From the NCBI GenBank assembly GCA_914767715.1, contig OU612073.1:17422001-17486000 (forward strand): a stretch of DNA of 64,000 nt. Reading direction: 5' to 3'. Each line of letters opens with the position of its first letter. Within the stretch, counting starts at the first letter, position 1. The stretch is from Membranipora membranacea. Taxonomy: Eukaryota > Bryozoa > Gymnolaemata > Cheilostomatida > Membraniporidae. The notes below the pieces were generated by a model that worked only from the letters and a program-made list of their open reading frames with translations, was not told where the DNA came from and made no database searches. The position numbers were made by a program, and so were the translations under genes. This document shows, piece after piece, positions 47,374-59,900 of the stretch.

Positions 47374-47887
47374 AATAGACAGTTTTCTGAGCTCTTATTT
47401 ATGCCTCAATTCGGAGTTGTCCTCTCTCCAGTTTGGTACTTTTAACCCACGCCGCATAGGAAAAACCTGCTGAAAGAGGGTTATCTTGAAAACCGCTTAT
47501 GTTAGGATAAAAATGAAATTTGATTCAGAGTCTGCACCATTGAAAACCCTGTGGGGGGGTTTCCAAATCATTGGAGGCTTGAATGTTGATATATCTTAAT
47601 TTTAGTGACGAAACTCAAGAAAAATTCTGCCAAATTGTCCGCAAAACAGGCAGATAATGCTATAATTGACTATCCAAATACTAAATTTATTTTCCAAACT
47701 ATTACCATATGAGTTTTCAATGCTGCAGATTCTGAATCAAAAATAATTGTTATCCTTTTATAAGCGGTTATCAAGATAACCCTCTTTTCAGCACGTTTTT
47801 CCTATGCGGCCTGGGTTAAAAGTACCAAACTGGAGAGAGGACAACTCCGAAAGTAGGCCTAAATCAGAGCTCAGAAAACTGTCTATT
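47374..47887. mobile_element. 0.5 kb MITE with about 130-bp inverted arms
   Basis: The left end aatagacagttttctgagctc and its complement at 47,867-47,887 bound a 514-bp element. Arms stay alignable inward to the phrase 'aaccgcttat.ttaggataa', with indels. The centre is AT-rich. No transposase. It lies about 0.7 kb upstream of the ankyrin-caspase start codon. Confidence 0.8.
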
Positions 47888-48536
47888 AAGCCGCAATCGC
47901 TTGTCATGTGTGTGAAAATCCATGATAACTGCCTAAGCATTGTGCTGTGTTAAACGCTGATATACCAGCTCTAATGTCAACATTAGGCTAGGTTGATTAA
48001 TGATGTTTATAGACTTAGTACCAGTGAAGTTTCACTTTGTTGCTAGTAGGCACTGTCTTCTTATCACCATGAGTTTGTACACACTAACAAGACGTGATTA
48101 ATATCTTAGCTCAGAGAAAACAACAGGAAGTCTGAAAACTAGTTGAATTAGAGCTGAACCAGACAAGAGAGTTAGACTGCTTGCTTTATGAGCTTTTACT
48201 GACAAGTGAGTATAAAGTTATCCATGTTATGTACTAAAGCATAAGTCAAGTTCTGCCTTGTGGAAGCAAAATCACTCGTATTGTGTTAATGTTAACTAGT
48301 ATTCAATCCTGTGATACTGATAGCTCATAGCATACTTGATTCTTCCATTCTGAGCACACGGTTAGTCTGTATTCCTCTAATCAAAATGAGCGAGTAAATA
48401 TTGATAAGCGCCATTGGTGATAGTGATAAGACTCACCTATCAGCATGCGAACAGTGATCCTTCAGTAACCAAAGTCTTTGTGTCACAGTTTAGTTCAGAT
48501 GTAAACGCCCCATAGACTGAGATCTTTCTTTTGCAG

Positions 48537-51500
48537 AGAAATACTATACAATTCAACAAACTACCAAAATACAATCTTAAATGGAAGGCATACCACCTAA
48601 CTTGGTTTCAAACTCTGAAAGAACAATCAGTGATCTGTTGAGTGCCAGCTTCGACACTCTCCAAGAGCAGGGTGGTCCACTGAGCGACCTCAGTGACGAA
48701 CAGTTATGTAAAATATTCAGTAGTTTTGATGATGTGGCAACAGTCAACGATGATGCAGCAACTGATATTGATGATGGCACATTATTTGCAAGCTTCATTA
48801 TCTTCCAGCTTCTAGAATCGAAAGAATTATGGCATGAACTGAGTGAGGATCAAATATGTCAGGTATTGCAGGCTTTTGATGATGACTCAAGAGAACAAGC
48901 AATATTTTCAACCAACGATGATGGTGAAACACTGCTCCACAGGGCATGCCATGCAGAGACGACCAAAGTTGTTAAGTATTTGGTTCAAAATGTTAAAGAC
49001 CCCGCCCACCTCATCTCGCACCTGGCTAAAAAACATGGCACTGCATTGCATAGAGCAGTCAGACTTGACATAGTAAAGATCCTTGTGGAGCAGCTCTCTA
49101 TGACAAAGCTGGAGGAACTGCTCATGTTGGTCGACATTTGTGAAGCAACTGCTTTACATAAAGCTGTAAAATACTCTAGGTATGACATTGTGGAATATCT
49201 TTTATCACTTGATGTTAATCGAGATAGCTTGGTATTTAAGTATGCTGTTATTGGTGGCACTGTGCTTCACATTGCCAAAGATAAAAAAATGGCTGAGCTG
49301 ATCATCAATGCTGTTGATCCAAACAAAATTGAGAGCCTTATTGCAGTAGTTAGGAACGGGGAGACTGCACTGCATATAGCTTGCATTCATAGAAGAATTG
49401 ATGTGGTGAGATATCTTTTGTCACTAGATATAGATAAGAATCGTTTGCTCTCTATAACTTCATCATCATATGGGACGGCTGTACACTGCGCTCGAAGCAA
49501 GGAGCTTGTCGAAATCCTCATCACTGCCATTTCTGCTAGATATCTACCTGCTGTGCTCAGGCAAGTAGATTTTATGGGTGAAACTGCAATACATAAAGCA
49601 AGCTTTTATGGTGAAATGGACATTATTGAATACTTGACTACATTGGACTGCATGGATGAGGAGATAATATGTGTGAGCGGTGAGCGTGGAACTGCTCTTC
49701 ACCATACAACGCTAACTGAGCTCGCTCAAGCTTTAGTCAGTAGAGTCAGCGACAGCAAGATCGAGGAATTTATGTTTGCTGTTAATGGCTATGGAGAAAC
49801 TGCTTTGCACCAAGCTTGTGCAAAAGGTAGGGCAGATCTCACATGCTACCTACTGACTGTGAATGTCGACATTGACAAACTAATATTTGTGCATAGTTTC
49901 ACTGATGATTACGGCGGAAAAGGAGGAACTGCACTGCATTCTTCATTCAGTAGGGAGGTCGCTATGGAACTGCTGAAAAGTATCAGTCGACCCTTGCGCT
50001 GGGCTTTTTTAAGCGCGATCAATTCTGACGGTGATACAGCTCTGCACACGGCATGTGCCAGAGAAAAGATTGGTCTGCTGGTATATTTGTTATCTTTAGA
50101 TGCAAATGAGTATGATATCACGATGGAGATAACAGAAGGATCTATACTTGTTCCACGTGACATTATTCCTGTCACAGAAACCTTTGGTACTTCCCCTCCC
50201 GCAATGAAACAAGAATACCTTTTCCCTGAGGGCAGTGCAGAATTGCACATTGATGAGCTGCTCACAATGCCGAATAAATTTGGTAACACCCCTCTCATGA
50301 TTGGTATAGAAAAAGGGTCGACAGGAGTTGTTCGACCAATCCTCAAGTATCTGGAGCAAAGAGCAGTGGACATTGAATCATTTCTACAGCACAGAAATAA
50401 TAACGGGGAAAACTCTTTTCACCTTGCGGGACGAAGCATGATGTTTGAAGAGTATACAGACATATTATCAGAATTTCTCAGTGGTATAGATTTCAGTGCA
50501 ATATTAGTTCAGGATCACTTTGGAAACACACCATTACACTACATTGCTGGTATGAGCAATATCAAGCTCTTTGCAGGCCTCATAATGCGAGTCTCATTGA
50601 CGAAGCGCCGTAGTTTGCTTGATGAAACAAATGTCAATCACATTGATTGCCAGCTGATCGCAGAGAAACTGGAGAGCACTCAAAGCAAAGATGGAAAGAG
50701 CGGTTTCTTCCTGGAGGCAATATTGAATAGAAGTGACCAAATAAGTCTTAAGCATTACTACAAAAGTGTGTTGGGATACCGATACGCTTTCCGGGAAATA
50801 AAAGACAGTCTGAGCGTAAGTTTTGACCCACTTCTCCGCAAGGTCATCATGTATGCTAAACTCCAGTATTCACTCACTAGTTCTGCGTCTGCATCTCTTC
50901 TGGCGCCACCTGCTGAAGATTCACCAGAGCCTAAACAAGAGGTATGAATGTAGCCGGTTTCATAAATGAGTATCCACCAGCGTCGCACCAAAGAATTGGT
51001 TGTGTTACTTCTATTACAATTTATTTGAGAAATAAAGAACATGTAGATGCAATATCAAAGTACAGACTGTGATATAGAAAAACTGTCTGTTACCTTCGCT
51101 TTGTTTTGCTATTGTTATATTTGTCTGCCATGGGTTTTCAGTTTATCTGGCAATTGGACAACGACCAATCTTGTCTGATAATAGATGACGATATGTTAGA
51201 TGACGATTCACGCCGCTCAGTCATGTCTAAAGTTCTAAAACTTGATACACCCGAAATGGAAAGCAAGCCTAAGGTATGATAACTCTAGATCACATAGATG
51301 AACTTGGTTAGTAACATTATTTTATTGCTAAATCAAATCAGTACTGGTATAACTGACAAGTCTTGAGTTCTTGAGCTAAAATACCAATGGATGTTCACTG
51401 TTTGAAATCTTTAAGTACTAGATTGGAAATTTTAGATAGTCATAAGACGCAAAACAGACAAAAAACTGAAACTTGCACCGCCAAGTACAGATTATGTGAT

Positions 51501-54500
51501 CATCACGGTTACGGAAACCCGCTCTGAACAGCCAACCATTAGGTGAGTAGTAAATTTTTTGCATAGAGAGATGACAGCTTGCATCTTTTGTCATTCATTG
51601 GATTTGGGCCTAAAATAATGCTGCACACTGCTAACAATCTTCCCAGCTGCATAATTTGGTTTGTGCGTTATTTTGTGACAATGAAAGTCTAAGACATTAA
51701 GCGTCTCTAATTACATGAATCCAAAACATCAGATTTGAACAGTCATATCTGATGATGGCTTCCAATAAAGGTTTAGAGCACTGCAGGTGACAATGGCGCA
51801 TAGTTATGTCCTTAATTGAAGGTGGATAGATGATGCACTACCTACCAGCAATCTGGGAGAATTGTTGGCAAGCCTCAGGGTAATGGAAAATGTCGAGAAA
51901 GTATCCGTAAACTCAACACTGAGCAAACACATGGGCCAGATAGCTTGGCAGGATGAGTATACCCTCATAACAGGTGAAAATCGAGGGAAGGCGCTTGTTT
52001 TATGTGACACCATATCTAGAGAAGACTGGGAAGATCAGCACAATAATATACACGTCCTCCTCACACACCAACTAGGGCTTCAGGTAGGTCTATAAATAGA
52101 GCTACGATGTATTTCACTCCTGCTGATAACTGGGGTTATAGGACATTCCCAGCAATACATAGTCTGGTAGCTAGTTCTGCAGTAGTTACGCAATATTTTC
52201 ACAATTAGAAAAATCAAAGCACTTCTTGGTAAAAATGATGTATAGCGTTCGAAATTGTCCTCCTTTCTCACATATGAGGTATCTATGAGGCCTAGTGCTG
52301 TACCAGCCCAATAAACTATCACTTCTATCTACTTGAGAGAACTGTATAAATTAATAAATGAAGTTATCTACTATTGGAGAATGTCTCCTGACAATGGAAC
52401 TATATTTATTTTGAACTTATGTGGAAAAGAATCGTAATTAAAAATATTTTGAAGTGGTACCTAATCAGGTTGGCACAGCATTAGGCCTCACAAATACCTC
52501 TTGCGTCATATATGGGATGTTGTTGATTGCCTGCCCATGACAAGTGAGATGGTTTGCAAATATCCTAATATTTTAAGCAATGTCTAAATGATCAAAAATT
52601 TCTTCCAAAATCATGTCATTGTATCAATGACAATTTTACTAAATTCACTGACACTGAGGGATGCGACTGCTTTTATCAGTGGTATTTTTGTCTTGCGATC
52701 GTCCCTTGATGACCCTAGTCAAATATTATTATTATTATTATTATGTTCCTTGTTGATTTCCTCAGCTCTTCAGCCGGTGATATGTTGGTATCGGGTTAGG
52801 GCCCCTAACCTGGGATATCCAACACCTTTCTCAGTATTCTTGCCGATCCTAGTGAGCAGAGAACTGCACTCTGTCTACTTCCTTCTTCTCTATCTCCAGC
52901 ATCTCCATTTGCTCATGTAGGTTAGCCACAGCTCCTAGTGCTCCTACAATGATTGGTATAACTGTCACTGATGTGTTCCATATTTTTCTTATTTCTCTCG
53001 CCAGATCTTGATATTTTTCCACCTTCTCCCTCTCCTCTTCTGTGACTCTTGCATCTCCTGGGACTGTGTGATTGATTTCTTTGTCTTGCACAACGATGTC
53101 TGGCCTGCGGGCTTGTATGATGTGGTCTGTTTGAATTGTAAGTCCCACAGGATCTTTGCTTTCTCATTTTCTGTCACCCTCTCTGCCTGATGTTCGTACC
53201 AGATTCTCCTGTCTTCTAGTTGGTGCTATTTTTGAACACTCACTGAGTATATGAAACACGGTCTCAACTCGCTCATTACACATTCTACACAGTGCTGTAC
53301 CTCCTCGTTTCTCTATATGTACTTTCTTCCATCGTGTTGGTAAAGCCTGATCCTGTGCAGCCATGAGTAGTCCTTCTGTTTCTTTCTTCATGTAGCCTTT
53401 CTTTATCAACTTGTACGTTTTCTTGTTGTCTGCTCGATCTGCTATGTTTGTGTACTGTCCATGTAATGCTTTGTCCTTCCATTCCTGTTGTTTCTCCTTC
53501 ATCTTGCGGTCTTTATACTCTCGTTTGGTTTCTGTCTTCTCAAAACTCTTGAGGTATCTGTTGAGTCCTTTGTTTTCATGTTTCACATAATCCGATAGTC
53601 CGTGTTCCTCTGTCCTGATGGTTCCTTCCACTGCTCTCAATCCTCTTCCTCCTTCATTTCTTGCCAAATACAGCCTTGCCACATTAGCCCTCGGGTGTAG
53701 CGCTCTGTTTATAGACATCAGTTTTCTGGTTTTTCTGTCCATAACCTCAAGCTCCTCCTTTGTCCAGTCAAGTATTCCTCCAGAGTATCTGAGGACAGCA
53801 ACCGCCCATGTGTTTACTGCTTTGATGACGTTTCCTCCATTAAGCTTTGATTCCAATAGTAGTCTTACTCTTCTGTAATACTCTTTCCTTACTTTCTCCT
53901 TCATCTCTTTCATTTTTATGTCGTCAGTCTCCAGCACCCCCAAGTACTTGTAGTCCTGTTCTCCTAAATCTTTCATCAGCTCTCCATCAGGTAACAGTAT
54001 CCCTTCATCCTGTTCACGTTCCCCTCTCTTCATCACTTCTGTAGCACACTTCTGAATTCCGAACTTCATCCTTATAGTTGATGTCCTGTACAAACAATTG
54101 TCAGGTGAGGTAGTACAACACCAAATTAGTCATTTAAAGGTTTAACAATCTGTGGAAAAATCAATAGTCAATAGTGATTTTCACACAGATTTGGTGTTGT
54201 ACTACCTCACCTGACAATTGTTTGTACGGGACATCAACTATGTGCTAATGACCGTAGTCCGCGCCTACGATCTGCAATAACAAGCACATCACAGTCTGTG
54301 TGCTCGAACTCATAAACGGAATTGAGTATGTGACACTTTGTAACAATCTCAGTGATGGCTGTGTTTGGCAACTTACTCCTGCAGAATGAGACATTCTGAC
54401 ACCTATCATATCCTCAATAATCAAGTTTCATCATGATGCTTTCGCCAGGTTACCTGTTTACATGACTTGAGCACAAACGAGAAATTAGAAGAGATTGAAA

Positions 54501-56406
54501 AGTTTGCGTCATCTCCAGGACACGGACAGATGGTGGCCTTGGTGATCATGTCTCATGGCAATGAGCAAGGCGATATGAGGGATGAAGATTATGTACCATT
54601 AACCGTACAGTCAGCTATTGATGCACTCTGTGTTGAGCAGCTAGATTCCACACCTAAGGTTGTATGACTTACAATAAGAATTGATAATTACATGGCTGGC
54701 TGGTTGTTAAAAACTGTTTGCTGTTAGAATTTTGTTTTCTCAATTAGTCATGTTTTTAAATGAAAATGCCAGTGAAGGAATCATCAAAAGGTTTAGTGAC
54801 ACTTTTGAGTCCAAATAAAATGACTCATTTGTCTTGGGTATTATATAATTAGAACACATTTAAACAAGCAGATGGTCCTACCGTCATTCTGCCGCGGTAG
54901 TACGGAGCCTGTATACAACAGAGTGTATAATAGTTCTGAAGTTCAAGTATTAGCCAAACTTGTTCAGTCAAGCAGCTTCAGCCCAGTGAACATACCAATC
55001 ACAAAGAAGGGCAAAAGAGACGAGCTGAGAGCCCACCGACTCCCAGACATTGAGATACCACCTGACTGTTACCTCTGTTTTACAACACTGCCTACTAGCA
55101 AGTATGTGATCGAGGCCGTAAAAGGTTAAAAGACCGATTGCTATGCCAATATATAAGTCGTCAATCTATGTCAAAAAACAGACTTGTTTGGAAATAAAAC
55201 CTTACCCGGATGTCCACATTATAATGAAATAATATATTTAATCAAAGTAGAATGTAGATTTTATGTGTATGTATATGCTTAGCTGGAATCATGCCAACTA
55301 ATTTTTGTATTTATACCCCTGCTGCCACTCAGGAAATGTGTGCTCATCGGATTATGTATAGCTTAAAACTAAAAATGTGAGGCTGCAATCTCAACATTGT
55401 CACCTAATGAGCAAATAATTTGCACAAACTGGTGGTCAAAATCAGTCATTGAAATTAATTATTATTAGCGTAGTAGATACCATCCAACTAGTGGACAAAA
55501 CTGACTTCATCAGCTAGTGCGTTTATTTCATACCCTGATTTTGAAGATCAGTGAGGGCAAATTATTTGCCTATAGGTGACAATTCTGAAGTAAACCTCAT
55601 TTAGTTATTTTTGAGCCCTACAGAATTCAAGCAGCACAGATTTGCCTGAGTAACAACAGTAGTTTAAGCAAACATTTATCTAAAAAACATTCCATAACAC
55701 CTCCATTAGCAAGAATAAACCCGTCAGCTGTTGTTACACCTTTTGTTGGGTAACATCAGGGAGGGTGGTAACATGTAACAGAAACTTTATATTTGGGAGT
55801 TGTCCTCTAAATGAACAGGGGAAGTAACTTTCATAAGATCCTCAAAAATACCTAATAATGAGTTATTGATATCAAATCAGGGAGGGTGGGATCAAATTAT
55901 AACTGTATCATTGCCACATGCTGTCAAAGTTTTGACTTCTACCTGAAGAAAGTCTGTACTAGAACTCTGTCAATTACCAATTAGTGTTCTTATGACACAG
56001 ATTACTCTGTTTTTTTTGGTACAACAGATCTTTCAGGGATAACATCATGTTCCGGGAGATGAAAACTTATATTAGGCAGCATGTAGCTGAGGCAATGAAG
56101 ACATCAGGATTGGGACATCACAGGGATTTGACACACTCTAATGAACTCTCATCAAGTTGCAATGCACAAACCCAGGACCAGGCTGAGACGAAGAATAAGG
56201 ATGAGCTCTGCCCACCAACTGCGTTAGAAATAATAAAGTTGTTCACCGATGTTGCAGGTATTGTCAGAGAAAAGTCAGATTGGAGGATATACACAAACCA
56301 TTGCTTCTCAGTTAATAGAGCAAGTAACATGGTATACATAGACACACTGCCAACAGAAGACATCACTGAAGATATGATATGCTGTGACTATGACCATAGC
56401 AATTAA
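48537..56406 (+). CDS. Ankyrin-repeat caspase-like protein
   Basis: A seven-exon gene encodes about 1,230 residues; the start codon is at 48,581, 45 bp after the acceptor ctttcttttgcag of a 5' untranslated intron. Exons: 48,581-50,941, 51,142-51,273, 51,436-51,542, 51,822-52,083, 54,449-54,658, 54,872-55,124 and about 56,028-56,406. Exon 1 holds a helical N-terminus (about 1-110), then about 14 ankyrin repeats (to about 690) in which full GETALHxAC repeats alternate with short GTALHxA ones. Exons 2-3 are an acidic linker. Exons 4-7 form the caspase fold: KALVLCD strand, ALVIMSHGNEQGD (catalytic His), PKMVLPSFCRGS (catalytic Cys) and a small-subunit start YLCFTTLP. All junctions agree in phase except the last, which is off by one base. 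The S1-pocket Arg, Gln and Arg of classical caspases appear replaced, so Asp specificity is doubtful. Ankyrin domains replace the usual CARD or DED; partner binding is inferred. Confidence 0.8.
52150..52520 (+). repeat. Dispersed repeat family, copy 2
   Basis: In the fourth intron of the ankyrin-caspase gene. Same orientation as 39,230-39,690 and alignable over most of its length. Confidence 0.7.
52723..54110 (-). mobile_element. 5'-truncated R2/NeSL-like LINE
   Basis: A non-LTR element lies antisense in intron 4 of the ankyrin-caspase gene. Its frame at 53,164-54,093 (309 codons) is the C-terminal half of a reverse transcriptase with the zinc motif CRMCNERVETVFHILSEC (CX2CX8HX4C). After a frameshift, 52,849-53,148 continues with RRPDIVVQDK, then VPGDARVTEEEREKVEKY and IPIIVGALGAV, the restriction-like endonuclease end of R2-group elements. 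The acidic residue after RRPDIVV that is usually present reads as His. The 3' end is an (AAT)n tract (52,723-52,744 on plus as ATT repeats), as expected for a target-primed insertion. It is 5'-truncated and inactive. Confidence 0.8.
54074..54241. repeat. 53-bp inverted repeat at the LINE 5' boundary
   Basis: Arms 54,074-54,126 and 54,189-54,241 are reverse complements with one mismatch, spaced by 62 bp. The left arm overlaps the start of the LINE coding remnant, so the right arm is an inverted copy of element sequence. Confidence 0.85.
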
Positions 56407-56595
56407 AGGATGCACCCGTCACAATCCACTTTTTTTAATTGTAATAATGTACTGCAATAGCTTTCTCTCTGACGAGCATTTTCAAGGTAGATGACTTTAT
56501 CGCATCATAAACCAGTTGAGGTTCGCCTCCTCAGAACATGCTGTTCTTTTATAACTCACATCAGAAACATTAAGTAGCAATTATGGAGCTTTATA

Positions 56596-56644
56596 TTTAT
56601 TTAAGAAATAAACACCTGATAACATGGCATTCGCCGAAAATAAA
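56596..56644. terminator. Convergent polyadenylation signals
   Basis: AATAAA for the minus strand is at 56,596-56,601 (TTTATT on plus). AATAAA on the plus strand is at 56,607-56,612, with another at 56,639-56,644. The ankyrin-caspase gene ends upstream on plus and the zinc-finger gene on minus, so their 3' untranslated regions probably meet or overlap here. Confidence 0.6.
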
Positions 56645-56969
56645 ATATAGGCCTACAGTTGACCACCGAATAGACAGGTATAAAATTTGAATACAATGTT
56701 TTGCGATACTAAGAGTTTGAATTCCAAAAGCTGAGTTGGCATTAATACCAACCCAGAGTAGCTATATAAAAGGAGAAAAGAAATGTAACACTGGTTGTAC
56801 ACTCAGAGTATAAAGTCATCACATCTAACTTTAAAAAAAGAGACGCAGAAAAAAACAGCCAACAAACTTAATTTAACTTGAATATACTATGTTTGTACTA
56901 TTTAACCACCACTGCTATTTGATTTTACCGCCACATGCTTTCAATATTGAGCTATAAGTCCCGCAATTA

Positions 56970-59900
56970 TTACAAATCGTATTCTGTTTTTATTATAAGT
57001 TCTTGAACTTGTTGTGAATGGGTTTGAGATGTTGAAGAGAGGTCCTCGTGGCTTATCTCAAAGTCAAATGGTAGTCTGGAGTCTACAGAAGTAACATCGA
57101 TATCTGGGTCGGTCTCACTCTTGACTTCTATCCCAGCGTCTACCAAGGCTGCAGCCGAGCTTCCAATCAGAGTATATACCTTTTTCAATTTTTTGTTAAC
57201 TTCGCTATCAGTTTTCCCAGTTGTGGTAGAAGACTTCTTGTCAGTCTTACTTTGTTCACTATAAGGCTTGCACACAGTCATTATTTTTAATTTGAAATCG
57301 GGTTTTTTCCTCTGTGTGCCTATCTTCATTGAAGGTTTCTTGGCTTTGGTTTGCAGAGAAGTTTTGATGCCGGGCTTTTTCTTCTGTGTGCCTGCCTTCA
57401 TTGAAGTTTTCTTGGCCTTGGTTTGCACAGAAGTTTTGCTGTCGGGTTTTTTCTTCTGTGTGCCTGCCTTCTTTGAAGTTTTTTTCGCATTGGTTTTCAA
57501 AGAAGTTTTCAAAACAGGTTTATTGGCGCCTTTTTTATGACATCTCTTTGTTTTCAGTGCAGATTGAAGATCACCTGTAGTGAGATACAGTGTCTCTTCA
57601 CTCCCAGATTTTGCTTCTGTGTCTTTCTTAGCTCTCGAACTTTTTTCGATACCCTGCTTTGATTTGGCTTTGAGCTTTATAATCTTGGCAAGATGTGAAT
57701 TTGAATGGTTTTGTCTAACATGTGTTTCTATTTCAGTTTGGCTTTGAGCACAGAAGTCACACATGGTACAATCTAGAGGTATTGTCTTTAGTTCAGCAGC
57801 AGCTTTGCATAGTTCCCGGGATTTTCGCTCTTGCTTCTGTTTGTAGGATATAGCTTTGGCTAGTTTTGATTTACTATGCTGCTCCATCACATGGTCACTG
57901 ATCTCTACTTCATCTTTACCAGTGAAATCACACTCAGTACATTTGAGGGGAATACGCTTGAATTCTGTTACGGCATCCCTAACCTCTCTATGCCTGCGTT
58001 TCACAGCTTGTTTTTTAGCTGCTGTGTATTCCATCTCCTTGGGTTGCCTGGCCTTAAGATTTATTATCTTTGCAAGAAGAGATCTCGGATGTTTTCGTTT
58101 GACATGTGTTTCTATTTCAGCTTTGCCTTGAGCAGAGAATTCACACTCGGTGCAATCTAGTGGTATTTCTTTTATTTCAGCAGCAGCTTTGCGTAGTGCC
58201 TTATTTGCATGGTTTCTTCGCTCTCGCATCCGTCTGTAAGATATCACTTTGGCTAGTTTTGATTTACTGTGATGCTCAGTCACATGGTCACTGATCTCTA
58301 CTTCATCTTTACCAGTGAAATCACACTCAGTACATTTGAGGGGAATATGCTTGAATTCTTTTAGGGCATCCAGCTCTTCTCTTCTCTTGCGCCGTACGAG
58401 TGCTAAATGTTTCTTCATCCGGACATTGTAGCGTGCCACAGAGCTATCAGGGTGTTCATTCGCTATGTGCTCAGTAACTTCTTGCGGGTCTTCAGAGTGG
58501 AAATTGCACTCTGCACACCTTTTACGATCTCTATTCCGTAACTTTCGGAGATAGTCTCTCCCATATTTGAGATATTGACTGGAGGAGTTGTCAATGCCTG
58601 GATGGACTGTTTGCATGTGAGATCTTTGCTCACCATATCTCTGACAACTGAAGTCACAGTGCTTGCAGCAGTAACGCCCCTTCGCTTGATGAGCCTCTTG
58701 TATATGTGCGAGAATAGCAGCCTTACAATCTGTTGAGTAGTCACAAAGGTGACAAGGCTGACAGTACTTATCTGCAAACTTCTTAGCAGCTTTTCTACTT
58801 CTCTTATTCCTATTTTGCCAGTGCGATTCTTTGCAGTGTGAGAGAAGCTGGCTTCTATTAGGGCCACGAAAGTCACACATTTCACATTCATAAAAGGTCT
58901 CACCGGATGACGGGCTTACAGTTCGTTTGATATGGGTCAGTCTGTGTCTGTCAAAGTTAAACTGCCAGTCGCATGAGAAAGAACACAAGTCACATAAAAG
59001 CTTCCTTGTGGTCTTGGGGGTTTTCTCCTCATGCTTTGTCAGATGTTCTCTAGCAGCTCGCATACCTTCTAGTGAGGAATCACATTTGTAACATTTATAT
59101 ATCATTTTACCATCTACCATGATCCTCGTCATATGAGCCCTGAGCTTGTGCTCCTTGCGAGCCGTTGATGATCCTGCCAGATAGTCACATGAATCACATT
59201 TGTAAGTCTTTGGCTCCACAGTACATATTGGGTGATGATCTACTCGATGTTGGACTAGGTCACTTTGTGCCGTACAGCTGAAATCACAGCTATTGCATTT
59301 AAAAGTTTCTTGCCTCTGGTCTGCTGTGGGCGTTGGCACATGGCTCTCTAATGCCTTCTGGCTTACCACGGTAGACTTACTCTGAGAATAACCAGGCGCA
59401 CTGTCCGATTCTTTCAATTTCGAACGATTTGATACCTTTTCGGGGTGCTTGTCTATATTGTGACGGTTGAGTTGGCGCTTGTTGTATGTCACAAAACTAC
59501 ACAGATCACAACATAAGGCATGACGCGATGCCATGTGAGATTTCAATTCTTTAACGCTGTCGGCAACAAAAAGACACTTGATACAGTTCTTCGTCAGCGT
59601 TTCTGGATCTATTAGGCTGAGATCATCGTGATACAAGGCTTCATCTTTACTAAAGCCATGCTCGCTCATTTTGTGTGCAGCCATTCGGTGTTTTGTTTTA
59701 CAAGTAAAACTGCACATGTGACAGCCATAAAAAATGCCGTCTCGATGTCTCGCAATGTGTGCTCTGACTCCTTCTCGAAGTGTAGGAATAAATCCGCATA
59801 CAGGACAGTCCCTCTTTGTTCCGTGAACTTGGAATTTATGCTCTTCCATTTCTCCTTTTGTTATGAAGACGATCTTGCATGATGGGACAACATCACACCG

